DNA of 64,000 nucleotides, from NCBI GenBank assembly GCA_034620365.1, contig JAQGEQ010000272.1, positions 372,001 through 436,000 of the forward strand, in the 5' to 3' direction. The stretch comes from Pegea sp. RAD2-039 (lineage: Eukaryota; Chordata; Thaliacea; Salpida; Salpidae). Numbering within the stretch: position 1 is the stretch's first letter; every line of letters starts with the position of its first letter. Made by a program: the position numbers and the translations under genes. Under the pieces are notes generated by a model, which worked only from the letters and a program-made list of their open reading frames with translations, was not told the origin of the DNA and did not search any database. Shown piece after piece: positions 62,937 through 64,000 of this stretch.

Positions 62937-64000
62937 TCTATTTTGCGCTGAGATTTATATATGAGAGAAAATAGCAGAAGAAAAAAACTGCTAGAAAAAT
63001 GCTCACAATACATCGAATGGAATGAATGAAAAAGTTATTTGGGAAAATCTTATTCCATATAAAAACATTTATTTGAAAACATAATGTATCTAGAAATTAT
63101 TTTTTTGCAAATTTATTATTTAGAGAAAAATTTCATGGTATATATTTTTTAAAATATTAATTTTGATTCTTGTATTATTTTATATTTTTTATAGATTATT
63201 TATAGATTATTTGATTACGATAACATAAAAACTAAATAAACTATTATCTATGATAAATTCAAACATATACTAATAGTATACGAAATAAAATTTACTTATT
63301 TAATGAAAATAAAATTGATAAGATTTATTTATTTTAATATATTCATTCATTCGTCATTCAGATAGAAAATAATTTAGTGATAATTTGTTGACAAATAATT
63401 AATTAATTAAAATACTGATTTGAAACACTGGACATCAGTTCATCAATCTGAAACTTTTAAGTTGCTTTACAGAAATTAACTGTTTGCTAGAAATGTTTAT
63501 GCTTGAATCACTTAACAATTTAATTTGATTTAGAATATTTGAATATCCTGAAAAATGATTTGAACAATTTTAAGATAATTCAAGTAAAAACTTCATTTAG
63601 TTCAAACACAAAAATCTTCTTTTACAATTGAGATATTTTAAATATGCAAAATCGAAGTATTTAAGCTACATGTTTTCTTTCATTGCATTGCAATCTTCGC
63701 ATTATGTTAAAACCTTCAAAACACAACCGTAAAATTTAAAATATGCAGTAGTACAAGTGATTTAAAATTCTCAACTAAACTTTTCATAACAAACATTAGT
63801 TTAAATTTGATTATTCAATTTAATAAAATACCATCAAATCTAAATGCTTCAAACATACATTTAACAACAATTTGTCAAATTATTTATATATATATATCTA
63901 GTGTGCTTGTGTAGTAGTATAATAAAAACTATAACTTCAAAAAAATTACAAACAACTTTTGCGTTTGGTAGTCGAACTTGATGCTTAGCAGTTTTGCAAG
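62937..64000. other. Terminal non-coding region
   Basis: AT-rich, with nothing supported. The last 60 nt read open on the minus strand (about 20 codons), which could be the edge of an exon cut by the window end. There is no evidence beyond openness. Confidence 0.4.

Noticed and set aside
63941-64000. Open minus-strand stretch at the window end.
   Set aside because: Only about 20 codons, and no splice site or motif to support an exon.

Overview
This is a piece of an animal (metazoan) nuclear genome. It is very A+T-rich (well over 70% by eye). It carries animal-type genes (sortilin, stomatin, cullin-1, FBXO9, RTN4IP1, an HSDL1-like protein, a claudin/PMP22-like protein, kringle and fibronectin type II domains). 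Most multi-exon genes have tiny introns clustered at 46-61 nt. Gene density is about one gene per 5 kb. The phylum cannot be fixed from the sequence; a small-intron, AT-rich invertebrate fits. I see no bacterial, viral or CRISPR features.

Layout. 0.6-5.7 kb (+): an intronless 1,702-codon secreted or surface protein built from repeated fibronectin II, thrombospondin-1 and kringle modules. 8.6-12.7 kb (-): a 17-exon sortilin. 18.4-19.3 kb (-): an intronless CHK1-like pseudokinase. 22.6-24.7 kb (+): an 8-exon stomatin. 25.5-26.5 kb (-): a four-transmembrane claudin/PMP22-like protein. 29.7-31.2 kb (-): FBXO9-like F-box protein. 33.8-35.2 kb (-): RTN4IP1-like mitochondrial oxidoreductase. 36.8-38.1 kb (-): a small unrecognised protein with a signal peptide and a C-terminal SDEL. 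39.2-45.4 kb (-): cullin-1 in about 20 coding exons. 49.8-52.1 kb (-): an HSDL1-like pseudoenzyme. 57.8-58.7 kb (+): an unrecognised helical, TPR-like protein. 59.3-60.1 kb (+): an 82-residue single-pass membrane protein. 61.0-62.9 kb (-): a small cysteine-rich, lysine-tailed protein.

Most of these genes were assembled exon by exon from reading frame, splice sites and matching intron phase, using remembered family proteins as guides. Phases close exactly for sortilin (827 aa), stomatin (295 aa), cullin-1 (804 aa with a cassette exon, 778 without), FBXO9-like (414 aa), HSDL1-like (364 aa) and the small genes. No operon-like organisation is evident. The one functional link between neighbours is that an FBXO9-type F-box protein and cullin-1, two SCF ubiquitin-ligase subunits, lie about 8 kb apart. 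Three genes look like catalytically dead members of enzyme or kinase families, or unrecognised lineage proteins.

The intergenic DNA is AT-rich. It holds two dispersed repeat families with two copies each (one with a tRNA-like head, hence SINE-like), two minisatellites, and a few weak exon or retroelement relics.
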